Assembly: GCA_017428545.1 (NCBI GenBank)
Contig: JAFRQR010000022.1
Span: 1 to 52,840 of the forward strand
From: Clostridiales bacterium
GTDB taxonomy: Bacteria; Bacillota; Clostridia; Saccharofermentanales; Saccharofermentanaceae
Length of the DNA stretch: 52,840 bases
Reading direction: 5' to 3'
Numbering within the stretch: position 1 is the stretch's first letter; each line of letters starts with the position of its first letter. A program made the position numbers and the translations under genes. The notes under the pieces were generated by a model that saw only the letters and a list, made by a program, of their open reading frames with translations, was not told the DNA's origin and did not search any database. Of the stretch, positions 43,499 to 51,701 are shown one piece after another.

Positions 43499-44449
43499 AT
43501 GGAAGATTGTCTGGTTTATTTTTTCACAGGGTTTCTCGACAGCGGCAAGACCTCCTTTATCCAGAGCTGGGTCGGCGACGGAAGTTTCCAGGACAAGAAG
43601 GTCCTGATCCTTCTGACCGAGGAAGGCGAAGTAGAACTTCCTCCGGAGGAAAAAGCACCGTGCAAATCCCTGAACATCATCACCGCGGAGACCGATGAAG
43701 TCACGCGTGCATTTACGTATAACCTCGACGCGAAATACCATCCGGATGTGGTCCTGATCGAGTGGAACGGCTCCGTTTCCCCGGCGAAATTTTTCGATGA
43801 GGTCGATGTTCCGGAACGCTGGGCGCTCGCTGCCGCGATCACGATCGTAGATGCTTCCACTTACAATGACTATTACCGCAACATGCAGACCATGTTTGCC
43901 GATTACTACCGCTTCTGCGACAACGTTATCTTCAACCGCGTCGATCCGGAAGTCAATAACATACCTAAGCTTCGTGGTTCGGTAAAATCACTGAACCCCG
44001 CCATGAATCTGTCCTTTTTCGGTATGGACGGAAACATGATCGATATCGGGGAATACCTCCCCTACAATCTCGACGACGACCCGTGTGTGATCGAGCCGGA
44101 TGACTTCGGTCTTTTCTACACGGACGCGCTCGACAACGTCAAGCGCTATAACGGCAAACGCATCACCGTAACTGCTCAGGCCATCCTCATGCGCGAGCAC
44201 AGAAAAGAAGCTTTCGTGCTGCAGAGAAAGGCCTACACCTGCTGTGCCAACGATATCGGCGCCATCTCTCTTCTTTGCCTTTACAAAGTCAGAGGGGGCT
44301 TCCCGGAAAACCAGTGGCTGCAGGTCACCGGCCGGATCGGATTCTTCCGTGACGACTCGCAGGGCACTCCGGTTGCGATCCCGTGTCTGCAGGTAGAAAA
44401 CTTCCACATCACGGATGCGCCTGAAAACGACATCATTTATTTCAGCTAA
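43499..44449 (+). CDS. G3E/CobW-type GTPase domain joined to a YcgQ/TIGR03943-like C-terminal domain
   Basis: 316 residues. The N-terminal about 190 residues are a P-loop G3E-type domain with FFTGFLDSGKTSFIQSW, an altered GxxGxGKT in which the usual Gly-Ala is Asp-Ser. It has DVVLIEWNG in the switch region and ITIVDAS. The C-terminal about 110 residues (KRITVTAQAILM, AFVLQRKAYTCCANDIGAISLL, WLQVTGRIGFF, VAIPCLQVENFHI) look like the soluble domain found at the end of TIGR03943/YcgQ membrane proteins, including the CC pair. The canonical CxCC metal motif is absent. It is 23 bases before the second G3E gene. Likely role: metal trafficking; the partner is unknown. Confidence 0.78.
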   Translation: MEDCLVYFFTGFLDSGKTSFIQSWVGDGSFQDKKVLILLTEEGEVELPPEEKAPCKSLNIITAETDEVTRAFTYNLDAKYHPDVVLIEWNGSVSPAKFFDEVDVPERWALAAAITIVDASTYNDYYRNMQTMFADYYRFCDNVIFNRVDPEVNNIPKLRGSVKSLNPAMNLSFFGMDGNMIDIGEYLPYNLDDDPCVIEPDDFGLFYTDALDNVKRYNGKRITVTAQAILMREHRKEAFVLQRKAYTCCANDIGAISLLCLYKVRGGFPENQWLQVTGRIGFFRDDSQGTPVAIPCLQVENFHITDAPENDIIYFS

Positions 44450-44472
44450 AAGAAAGAAAGAAGGAAACACTT

Positions 44473-45603
44473 ATGGCTACAAAAGTAGATATCTTCTCCG
44501 GATTCTTAGGCGCCGGAAAGACGACCCTCATCAAAAAACTCATCTCTGACGGATACAATGGTCAGAAACTCGTTCTCATCGAGAATGAATTCGGTCAGAT
44601 CGGTATCGACGGAGGCTTCCTGAAAGAATCCGGCATCGAGATCACCGAGATGAATTCCGGCTGCATCTGCTGCTCCCTCGTAGGCGACTTCGGAACCGCA
44701 CTGAAGGAAGTCATCGACAAATATGCTCCGGACCGTATTCTCATCGAGCCCTCCGGCGTCGGCAAACTTTCTGACGTCGTAGCTGCCGTCGAAAAGGTCG
44801 AAGGTACCGAAGTATGCGGCACCGTTACCGTCATCGATGCCAGCAAGTGCAAGATCTACCTGAAGAACTTTAAAGAATTCTACGAGAACCAGATCAAGTA
44901 TGCCGGCACCATCATCCTGTCCCGTACCGGCAACATCGCCCAGGGCAAGCTCGACACGGCGATCGAAATGATCCGCGAGATCAACGATCACTCTCAGATC
45001 ATAACGACACCTTGGGAAAAGCTCTCGGGCGTACAGATCAAAGAAGCGATCGAGAATCCGCTCACCGCAGATGATATGGCTGCCGCTCTCCTAGAAGCGG
45101 AAGAGAATGCGCACCATCACCACCACGATCACGACCATGAGCATGAGCACGAGCATCATCACGATCATGACCACGACGACCATGATCACGAGCATGAGCA
45201 CCATCATGACCATGAACACGAGCATGAGCACCATCATGACCATGAACACGAGCACGAACATCATCACGACCATGGCCCGGACTGCACCTGCGGCTGCCAC
45301 GACCATGATCACGAGGGTCATCACCATGCAGACGAAGTCTTTGATTCCATCGGATTCGAGACATCCAGATCCTTCTCCGAGGCAGCAATCAAGGCCGCTC
45401 TCGAAGAGCTCGACAGCGGTGATTTCGGCATGATCCTCCGTGCTAAGGGCATCGTCGCCGGCGAAGACGGAAACTGGATCCACTTCGACTATGTACCGGG
45501 TGAAGCAGATGTAAGAACCGGTGCTGCCGACGTTACCGGCAAACTCTGCGTCATCGGATCCAAGGTAGATAAAGACGCAGTAAAAGTGCTTTTCGGACTG
45601 TAA
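44473..45603 (+). CDS. CobW/ZNG-type G3E GTPase with His-rich metal-binding insert
   Basis: 376 residues. P-loop SGFLGAGKTTLIKKLI; Walker B-like IENEFGQIGIDG; metal motif NSGCICCSL (CxCC); EPSGVGKLSDV; and CobW C-terminal domain from about residue 290. The G4 motif, usually NKxD, reads LSRTGN. Between residues about 212 and 275 is a His/Glu/Asp tract with roughly 35 His, ending GPDCTCGCHDHDHEGHHHAD. This is typical of zinc- or cobalt-handling G3E proteins that store metal or pass it to target enzymes. The tract is built from 30-bp DNA repeats. AAAGAAGGAAAC precedes the ATG; it is co-transcribed with the gene upstream. Confidence 0.93.
   Translation: MATKVDIFSGFLGAGKTTLIKKLISDGYNGQKLVLIENEFGQIGIDGGFLKESGIEITEMNSGCICCSLVGDFGTALKEVIDKYAPDRILIEPSGVGKLSDVVAAVEKVEGTEVCGTVTVIDASKCKIYLKNFKEFYENQIKYAGTIILSRTGNIAQGKLDTAIEMIREINDHSQIITTPWEKLSGVQIKEAIENPLTADDMAAALLEAEENAHHHHHDHDHEHEHEHHHDHDHDDHDHEHEHHHDHEHEHEHHHDHEHEHEHHHDHGPDCTCGCHDHDHEGHHHADEVFDSIGFETSRSFSEAAIKAALEELDSGDFGMILRAKGIVAGEDGNWIHFDYVPGEADVRTGAADVTGKLCVIGSKVDKDAVKVLFGL
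45191..45273 (+). repeat. 30-bp tandem repeat within the His-rich coding tract
   Basis: The 30 bases at 45191-45220 are repeated exactly at 45221-45250, and a diverged third copy follows to about 45273. The units encode His/Glu/Asp decapeptides, so the tract can expand or shrink in frame. Confidence 0.85.
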
Positions 45604-45669
45604 GAAACGCATGGAAAAAGGAGATCTTCAGCGACGCAAGGATACTTCTTCAAAACCGGAAAATAAAGA

Positions 45670-45697
45670 AGGCTGTCTCGATTGAGGCAGCCTTTTT
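45670..45697. terminator. Terminator of the G3E operon
   Basis: AGGCTGTCTC, a 4-base loop GATT and GAGGCAGCCT, then TTTTT. Its minus-strand side is also followed by a T-rich stretch, so it may serve the candidate RNA at 45739-45942 if that is read leftward. Confidence 0.8.
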
Positions 45698-45738
45698 GCA
45701 TATAGGGGGAAATTTGTTATGATCAGTCTTTTTAAGAT

Positions 45739-45942
45739 GGCAAATACTGCGTCGTATCTCGACCTCAAAAACAACCCCAAACCTAGAAGGAGCCCCGCAC
45801 ACGGCGCTGATGAGTGACCACCGCACTACGAGCTAGAATTGGCACATTGCCAGCACGTCTGATTCAAAAGCCAAACACATAAGCACAGGGATATGCTTAC
45901 CACACACTCAGGCTTTTGCCTCATTTCTCAGCAGTATTTGCC
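45739..45942. ncRNA. Candidate 204-nt structured RNA (or MITE) bounded by a perfect 12-bp inverted repeat
   Basis: GGCAAATACTGC at 45739-45750 is exactly complementary to GCAGTATTTGCC at 45931-45942. Inside are several more hairpins: GTCG/CGAC at 45750-45762, TAAGCA/TGCTTA near 45880-45900, a TGGCA/TGCCA near 45845, and AGGC/GCCT near 45910. Promoter-like pairs flank both ends: plus TTGCAT-16-TATGAT ending at 45723, and minus TTGCGT-17-TAAGAT near 45954-45982. The minus strand is G/U-rich, favouring that strand as the RNA. There is no ORF. Size and long closing stem are compatible with raiA-like classes, but I cannot name it. No clear target-site duplication is seen. Confidence 0.5.
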
Positions 45943-45982
45943 ATCACAAAACATCTTACCATGAGCATCAGGCGCACGCAAT

Positions 45983-46003
45983 GATATTTTTCGAAAAAAT
46001 ATC
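45983..46003. promoter_or_regulatory. 21-bp AT-rich palindrome upstream of MATE genes
   Basis: GATATTTTT-CGA-AAAAATATC is nearly perfectly symmetric. It lies 145 bases before the first MATE gene, with no T run suited to termination. It may be an operator or a hairpin. The remaining sequence to 46148 is AT-rich and shows nothing else clear. Confidence 0.35.
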
Positions 46004-46148
46004 AAATACTAAATCGATTAAAATTAATTAACATTTCCCGCCGGTGCCTATATACGCGCGAGTGTTTCCTTTTCTTATCATTTCTGATACACTACGTTGT
46101 TGTCAGAAGTTTTTTTGACGTTTCATTTTCAGCACCAACGGGGATCTC

Positions 46149-47495
46149 ATGAGAAAACTGACAACTCGAGAAATATCATTTAAAGACCATTTCACTTATG
46201 GCAGTATTTTCCGTTTCGTTATGCCGACGGTCCTGATGATGCTGTTTACTTCCATGTATGGCGTGGTCGACGGACTTTATGTCAACAACTATGTCGGAAA
46301 ACACGCGTTCGCCGCAGTTACCCTGATCGCACCGTTACCGCTTCTCATCGGTGCTTTTGCCTACATGATCGGAGGCGGCGGTGCCGCGATCATCGCGCAG
46401 GAACTCGCCCGTGGGGAGAAGAAAAAAGCCGGCCGCTACTTCACTTCCCTGACATGCGTTTCCATCATCGGAGCAGTCATCCTCTCCTTTTTCGGAGAGA
46501 TCCTTCTGGGACCTCTTGCGGAGCTCATGGGTGCAGATCAGGAGATGCTTCCGGTGTGCCTCGACTACGGCCGCATCCTTATCTTCAGTATTCCCTTCTA
46601 TGTTCTCCAGAACGTTTTCCAGAGCTTTTTGACGGCAGCCGAAAAGCCGAAGATCGGTCTTGCGATCAACCTTTTCTCCGCCGCGGTCAACCTCTTTTTG
46701 GACTATCTTTTCGTCGGTGTTTTTGATATGGGCGTCACCGGTGCCGCACAGGCAACAGTCGTTTCCCAGGTGATCGGCGGTCTCCTTCCTTTCGTTTATA
46801 TCGCAGCAAGCAAAAGCTGTCCGCTTTCTTTCACCCGTCCCGAATGGATCGGAGAGATCATGGGGCAGGTCTTTACCAATGGTGCTTCCGAATTCGTCAG
46901 TGAGATCTTCCATCCTCTGGCCAGCGTCATGTACAACTACCGGCTCATGAAACTTGTCGGACTGAACGGCGTTGCCGCCTATGGTGTTCTCATGAACGTC
47001 GGATTTCTATTCGGCGCGGTCTTCCTCGGATTTGCCGTTGGTGTCGCTCCGATATTCAGTTACCAGTACGAGGTAAAAAACTACGGGGAACTGCATAAGA
47101 CATTTAAAAAGAGCGCGATCTTCGTCGTCGTCATGGGCTTTGTCCTTTACGGCATCGCGCTTTGTATCGAGGGGCCTTTTGCCAAACTGTTTTTCGGAAG
47201 CGACGAGGCACTTCTTCACATGACCGAAGAGGGCTTCGCACTTCACAGCAAATCCTACATGGTCATGGGTCTTGCGGTATTCACTTCGGCTTTCTTCACC
47301 GCGCTTCATAACAGTAAGGTGTCGGCCCTGATCTCCTTTTTGAGGACACTTCTTTTTGAAGTCCTGGCGATCATCATACTGCCGCATTTCTTCGATCTCA
47401 ACGGTATCTGGGCGGCCAGTCTCGTCGCCGAGATCCTGGCGCTTTTCGCAACGGTCCTGCTTCTTATCAAAAACCAAAAGCAGTATCACTACTGA
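46149..47495 (+). CDS. MATE family efflux transporter (first of a pair)
   Basis: 448 residues with about twelve membrane helices in two halves. MATE features are FVMPTVLMMLFTSMYGVVDGLYVNNYVG near the start, the GGGGAAIIAQELARGEKKKAG loop, and the second-half equivalent FTNGASEFVSEIF...FLGFAVGVAPIFSYQYEVKNYGELHK. The N-terminal half-motifs and the internal GxxExxS-like segment resemble the MepA subgroup. It would export drugs or metabolites using an Na+ or H+ gradient. Start at 46149 with GGGGATCTC before it. The next MATE gene follows after 60 bases. Confidence 0.92.
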   Translation: MRKLTTREISFKDHFTYGSIFRFVMPTVLMMLFTSMYGVVDGLYVNNYVGKHAFAAVTLIAPLPLLIGAFAYMIGGGGAAIIAQELARGEKKKAGRYFTSLTCVSIIGAVILSFFGEILLGPLAELMGADQEMLPVCLDYGRILIFSIPFYVLQNVFQSFLTAAEKPKIGLAINLFSAAVNLFLDYLFVGVFDMGVTGAAQATVVSQVIGGLLPFVYIAASKSCPLSFTRPEWIGEIMGQVFTNGASEFVSEIFHPLASVMYNYRLMKLVGLNGVAAYGVLMNVGFLFGAVFLGFAVGVAPIFSYQYEVKNYGELHKTFKKSAIFVVVMGFVLYGIALCIEGPFAKLFFGSDEALLHMTEEGFALHSKSYMVMGLAVFTSAFFTALHNSKVSALISFLRTLLFEVLAIIILPHFFDLNGIWAASLVAEILALFATVLLLIKNQKQYHY

Positions 47496-47555
47496 CGCGC
47501 CGAAAAGCACATTTCCACGAAAAGAATAAGGAGCCTTTTCCGCTAACGTTTTCAC

Positions 47556-48947
47556 ATGAGATTATTCAAAAAAGACGCGCATTTTTATAAGAAAGTTTTT
47601 GTCCTGGGATTCCCGATTGCACTTCAGACTCTGGTCACGGTCGGTGTCGGTATGCTCGACAATATCATGCTCAGTCACTACTCGCAGGACACCTTTTCCG
47701 CGGCATCGTTAGCCAACGCCTATGTCCTCATTTTCCAGATCTTCTGCATGGGGCTCGGCATGGGTGCGTCCGTTTTAGTTTCCCGCTATTACGGCATGAA
47801 AAAGGCCGGCGATAATGTGGAAAAAGCAGATATCTCCCTGAAGCAGACCGTCTGCCTGATGCTGCGTCTGATGCTGCTTTTCGCTACGATATTTGCGGTC
47901 GGCGCGGCACTTCTTCCGAGGCTCATCATGACCTCTTATACGGATAAAGAAGAGCTCATCGGACTCGGTGCCACCTATCTTCGCTGGTCCACGCTGACGT
48001 TCTTTTTCTTAGGACTTTCACTGGTCATCGCCATCGTTCTCCGAAGCGTCGGGCAGTCGAGATTCCCGCTGTATGTATCGATCGGCGCGCTCGTTGTAAA
48101 CCTTACGGGAAACTACATCCTCATCTTCGGTCATTTCGGCGCTCCGAAAATGGGCATCGAAGGAGCGGCTCTGGCAACCTTCCTTGCACGTGTTTTTGAA
48201 GCGCTTTTCGATCTGGGATATCTGATCCTCTTCGATAAAAAGATCGGCTTTAAGTTCTACCACTTCTTCATGAAGACAAAGACCCTCATCTCTGAATACT
48301 TCCGTGTCTGCATCCCGGTTCTCATCAGTGATGCGATCCTGGCATTCGGAAGCAATGCCGTCACCATGGTCATCGGCCATCTGGGCGGTGATTTTGTCGC
48401 GGCCAATTCCATCACGACAGTCACCCAGCAGCTGAGTACCGTCCTTATCCAGGGCGTCTGTCAGGCAGGCGCGATCATCACGGGACAGTCCCTCGGAAAG
48501 GGCCGAAAGGAGCAGGCCGAAGAACAGGGCTGGCTCTTCCTGGGCATGGGATTTGCGCTGGGCTTTTTATCGGCTCTCTTCATCTTCTTTACGAAGACTC
48601 CGGTCATTCTTTCCTACGGCGAAGAGACGACCGCCGAAGCCGTTTCGATCGCATATCAACTCCTTAATGCGATCAGTCTGATCATCATCTTCCAGGCAAC
48701 CAACAGCATCATGACCAAGGGCGTCCTTCGCGGCGGCGGAGACACGAAAGTCCTGATGTTCGCAGACAACATTTTCCTTTGGGCAATGGCACTTCCGCTA
48801 GGTGCGCTCGCGGGATTCGTCTTCCATCTTCCGGCGTTCTGGATCTACTTTTTCCTGAAATCAGATCAGATCGCCAAGACCATCTGGTGCGTCTGGCGTC
48901 TGAAAAGCAGGCGCTGGATCAAAAAGATCTCAACGGGAAAGAATTAA
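47556..48947 (+). CDS. MATE family efflux transporter (second of a pair)
   Basis: 463 residues with about twelve helices. VLGFPIALQTLVTVGVGMLDNIMLSHYSQDTFSAASLANAYVLIFQIFCMGLGMGASVLVSRYYG is a standard MATE N-terminus. In the second half are FGSNAVTMVIGHLGGDFVAANSI and QAGAIITGQSLGKGRKEQAEEQ. It differs clearly from the first MATE protein and falls nearer the NorM/DinF-like groups, so this is not a recent duplication. They may be co-transcribed; one AAAAGCAC octamer lies between them at 47503. Confidence 0.92.
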   Translation: MRLFKKDAHFYKKVFVLGFPIALQTLVTVGVGMLDNIMLSHYSQDTFSAASLANAYVLIFQIFCMGLGMGASVLVSRYYGMKKAGDNVEKADISLKQTVCLMLRLMLLFATIFAVGAALLPRLIMTSYTDKEELIGLGATYLRWSTLTFFFLGLSLVIAIVLRSVGQSRFPLYVSIGALVVNLTGNYILIFGHFGAPKMGIEGAALATFLARVFEALFDLGYLILFDKKIGFKFYHFFMKTKTLISEYFRVCIPVLISDAILAFGSNAVTMVIGHLGGDFVAANSITTVTQQLSTVLIQGVCQAGAIITGQSLGKGRKEQAEEQGWLFLGMGFALGFLSALFIFFTKTPVILSYGEETTAEAVSIAYQLLNAISLIIIFQATNSIMTKGVLRGGGDTKVLMFADNIFLWAMALPLGALAGFVFHLPAFWIYFFLKSDQIAKTIWCVWRLKSRRWIKKISTGKN

Positions 48948-48963
48948 TTCGGCTTTCCGGTTT

Positions 48964-50292
48964 TCAGCCTGCATTTGCGACGTCCGCAGAAGGGATCTCG
49001 ACCGGGTTTCCGTTTTCATCCGTCTCAATAACTTCCGGCATCACGATCCCGATCTGCGCGTTTAGGAACGGCGTTCCGTCACTTGTCGTAACGGTAAGCG
49101 TAACCGTCGTATCCTGCTCAAAAGGTACCTCCGGAACATACGAGAATCTGAATGTATCCGTCGATTCCGTAACGCTCATCGTCCCCTCGAAAAGCACCGT
49201 TCCTTCCGCATCGGTGAACTGATACAAAAGCTCCAGGTCTTTATAGAACTTAAGTGCTTTTCCCTCATAAGAAATCGAAGCCGTATCGGCAAGATATTCC
49301 GTGACGGGAAGTCCGTCCGCTCCGATCCAGGAGGAAGTACTGAGCCAGGTGATCGGGTAAGGGATCAGCGCGTCATCCGCATAGATCCCGATATTCGAGA
49401 TATACACCAGATCCCCGTTCGTGTCATAGACATGACAGAAGACCTCGCCGGCGGGAAGTGCCGCGCTCGGGCTCCATGAACAGGCGATCCAGTCTGTATT
49501 ATTCTTCATAAGGAAAGTGTTGGAATAAAGAAGATTTCCGGCTGCGTCGGTATACTCATAGCTGATCTCTTTGTTGCTGTAGGTATTCCAGGTGTAAACG
49601 TAAAGGCAGATCTTTCCGTCCGAGCAGTGATATCCGCCCGTTTCCTGTCCTTTCGTGTCGACCCAGTACGCATCGTAGACCGAGATCGGAAGTTCGTTTT
49701 TTCCGGTCGTAGACTCTTCCGGCGGCGCGATCAGGCCGTCCGTCTGAAGGAAGCCGAACAGGACATCCAGAAGATCTTCCGAGCTCACTTGATCAAAGAT
49801 CCAGGTCTCGTCTTTTACAACTTTCACAGTGATCTTCTTCGTTGCAAAAGGTGCGGAATGGATGGCGTCCGAAAGGTTTCCTTCATCGGCAAAAGCACCG
49901 TCCTCCGCGGCATTTTCCATGATGGCGGCATCATCGCGCAAGGTGACCGTAAGTTCCACATCGGCTTCTTTTGCGCCGATCCCGGTGACCTTACTTTCGG
50001 CACTTATTTTGCCGCACCACTCTCCAAATGCCTTATCCCCGACATTTTCATACGCACGGCTGATAGAATTTTCTGCTTCGGCACTGTCTTCAAAATACGC
50101 CGGCATCCTTTTCGTATCTGCGATCTTCACGTATGCGAAAAAGTCATCGATCATGTTATTGATCAATTTCTCATTGGCCTGGTTTTCATTTGTCGTAGGA
50201 GGCGATTCCCTAGGGCCGCAGGCACATGCGAGCCCTGCCAAAAGAACTATGACGCAGCCTAAGCCTGCTATTTTTGTCACTGAGCGTTTCAT
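48964..50292 (-). CDS. Large lipoprotein of unknown function
   Basis: 442 residues from the ATG at 50292. The signal KRSVTKIAGLGCVIVLLAG ends in a lipobox-like LACAC, followed by GPRESPPTTNENQ. A helical N-terminal domain follows (about residues 40-190, an NTF2/DUF-like organisation). Two beta-rich modules then alternate (YWVDTKGQETGGYHCSDGKICLYVYTWNTYSNKEISYEYTDAAG; LLYQFTDAEGTVLFEGTMSV), resembling extracellular Ig-like repeats. It overlaps the upstream HTH gene by the ATGA tetranucleotide, so the two are translationally coupled. Function not recognised. Confidence 0.82.
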   Translation of the reverse strand: MKRSVTKIAGLGCVIVLLAGLACACGPRESPPTTNENQANEKLINNMIDDFFAYVKIADTKRMPAYFEDSAEAENSISRAYENVGDKAFGEWCGKISAESKVTGIGAKEADVELTVTLRDDAAIMENAAEDGAFADEGNLSDAIHSAPFATKKITVKVVKDETWIFDQVSSEDLLDVLFGFLQTDGLIAPPEESTTGKNELPISVYDAYWVDTKGQETGGYHCSDGKICLYVYTWNTYSNKEISYEYTDAAGNLLYSNTFLMKNNTDWIACSWSPSAALPAGEVFCHVYDTNGDLVYISNIGIYADDALIPYPITWLSTSSWIGADGLPVTEYLADTASISYEGKALKFYKDLELLYQFTDAEGTVLFEGTMSVTESTDTFRFSYVPEVPFEQDTTVTLTVTTSDGTPFLNAQIGIVMPEVIETDENGNPVEIPSADVANAG

Positions 50293-51380
50293 CGTCTTGA
50301 CATCAGGCGGATCGCGTACATCTGCCATACCTCTTCACTGATGAGGACGTATTCCTCGACCAGTTTGTGGTACATGGCTTCCGGATCTGCCACATAAAAG
50401 TTCTTCCTTACCGAGTTACCGTTCGGATCTATGAAAGAAAGAACGATCCTGATATATCCGTTTTTGAAAAAGTACTTGTGTCCTGTCTCTTCGATCTCGG
50501 CAAAATCCTTAAGCTCCTCCGGGAAGATCCATTTCTCGATCGGAACGGACGGAAGACGTACCGGGATGCTCTTGGTGGCATCCGGATTTCCAGCCGACGG
50601 AAGGTTGCTTCTCATGACCTGGCGGCCTTCGTTACTGAGCTGGCGGCGATAAGACATTGCCTGCTGTTTCTTAAGGTCAGCAAGCTCCGCATAAGTTTCC
50701 ATCGGCGTATACGGATCTTCGTTTGCCTTCTTTGCAAGGTCATTGATCTTTTGCGTGTATTTTGCGTACTCCTCGGCAAAAGCTTTCTTATCCTGTACGA
50801 GAAGTTCCACGGGGATAAGCTTCGTCTGCTTGGTAACCGAGAGGATGCTTCCCATGATGAGGTTATCGAAATCCTCTTTGTTGCACCAGGTGCTGTCCTG
50901 CATGTCTTTTCCGAGCTGGATCGCAGCGACTTCTTTCCAGTTCGTATTCACTTCCTTACCGGCTCTTTTTCCGTCCGGAAGATAGATCTTGTCGATATGC
51001 GGAAGGATATATCTGTTTACCCACGATCTCGGCGCATGAAGGATCTGACAGATATCCTGAACGGAGATCGTGTGTGTCGTACTTAATGCCTTGATCGCTT
51101 CCGGCCATGTGCGCAGCTGCTCCCAGCTCTGGCGGGACGGCTTTAAAACTTCCTGGGAAGGCGCTTTTTCTCCATCCTCCTCGGAATACGGGAACCACTC
51201 CTTAGGGTAAACACCGAGGAAATCCGCCATCTTCCTGGCATCTTCTTCCTGCGGGATACGCGTTCCCTTGAGATAACGAGAGACCGAACACTCGGAAATA
51301 CCCAGTTTTGCAGCCATCTGTTTCTGCGTCAGGTTCTTTTCGCGAAGTATCTCTTTGATATTCTCGTTTAATGCCAGCAT
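50289..51380 (-). CDS. XRE-family HTH regulator with long C-terminal region
   Basis: 363 residues from the ATG at 51380, chosen because GGAGG lies 8 bases upstream; the ATG at 51386 is too near that site. Residues about 5-60 are an XRE HTH (IKEILREKNLTQKQMAAKLGISECSVSRYLKGTRIP). A second helix-turn-helix-like segment occurs near 105-135 (TISVQDICQILHAPRSWVNRYILPHI). The rest is about 200 residues with no motif I know, including a helical segment (AFAEEYAKYTQKINDLAKKANED) and a beta-rich end. It ends in the ATGA overlap with a lipoprotein gene. A DNA-binding role is likely; an additional membrane or envelope-signal role is only inferred from the coupling. Confidence 0.82.
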   Translation of the reverse strand: MLALNENIKEILREKNLTQKQMAAKLGISECSVSRYLKGTRIPQEEDARKMADFLGVYPKEWFPYSEEDGEKAPSQEVLKPSRQSWEQLRTWPEAIKALSTTHTISVQDICQILHAPRSWVNRYILPHIDKIYLPDGKRAGKEVNTNWKEVAAIQLGKDMQDSTWCNKEDFDNLIMGSILSVTKQTKLIPVELLVQDKKAFAEEYAKYTQKINDLAKKANEDPYTPMETYAELADLKKQQAMSYRRQLSNEGRQVMRSNLPSAGNPDATKSIPVRLPSVPIEKWIFPEELKDFAEIEETGHKYFFKNGYIRIVLSFIDPNGNSVRKNFYVADPEAMYHKLVEEYVLISEEVWQMYAIRLMSRR

Positions 51381-51410
51381 GCGCATATCCTCCCACAATA
51401 AATCAAATCG

Positions 51411-51416
51411 ATTATA
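51411..51416 (-). promoter_or_regulatory. -10 box of the XRE regulator-lipoprotein operon
   Basis: Minus-strand TTGATATAAT carries an extended -10 (TGA-TATAAT at 51411-51416), about 30 bases before the start. No convincing -35. Confidence 0.45.
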
Positions 51417-51486
51417 TCAAAGATGCTTGTTGAGTATCGAAACTGAATGAGACATAAAAAGAAACATTTGGTGAACAAAAAGCCGA

Positions 51487-51550
51487 AGAAGAAAGATTTC
51501 TCCCGCTGAGCCTCGGTTTCACCTCGGAGGCGTGTCGAAATCTTTCTTCT
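51487..51550 (+). repeat. Hairpin element with conserved CGGAGGCGTGTCGAA (copy 2)
   Basis: Outer stem AGAAGAAAGATTT (51487-51499) is perfectly complementary to 51538-51550. The inner stem GCCTC (51510-51514) / GAGGC (51527-51531) and unpaired GTGTCG match copy 1 at 40921-40974, while the outer stem is unrelated. It lies between two divergent genes, where no terminator is needed. In this orientation no T run follows, although the minus strand has CTTTTTG. The rest of this 321-bp gap holds only promoter-like sequence. Confidence 0.55.
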
Positions 51551-51701
51551 CCTCCCGTTGTTCCGGTTTGCACCCAGCACGAGAAACTTCTTTCTTTTGC
51601 TTTCGAAGATGAATAGAAGTCTGTTTTTCCGTTGCGGTCGGCGGCGGTTTTGCGTTATGATGGTTATGTTCAATTTATTACGATACAAAGGAGTACCGCT
51701 T

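Noticed and set aside
45107..45273. Non-coding minisatellite
   Set aside because: The repeats are in frame inside a conserved CobW-type gene and encode a His-rich tract known in this family.
45805..45835. Hammerhead ribozyme suggested by CTGATGAGTG
   Set aside because: The required GAAA after stem II and a matching cleavage stem are absent; the following bases read ACGAGC.
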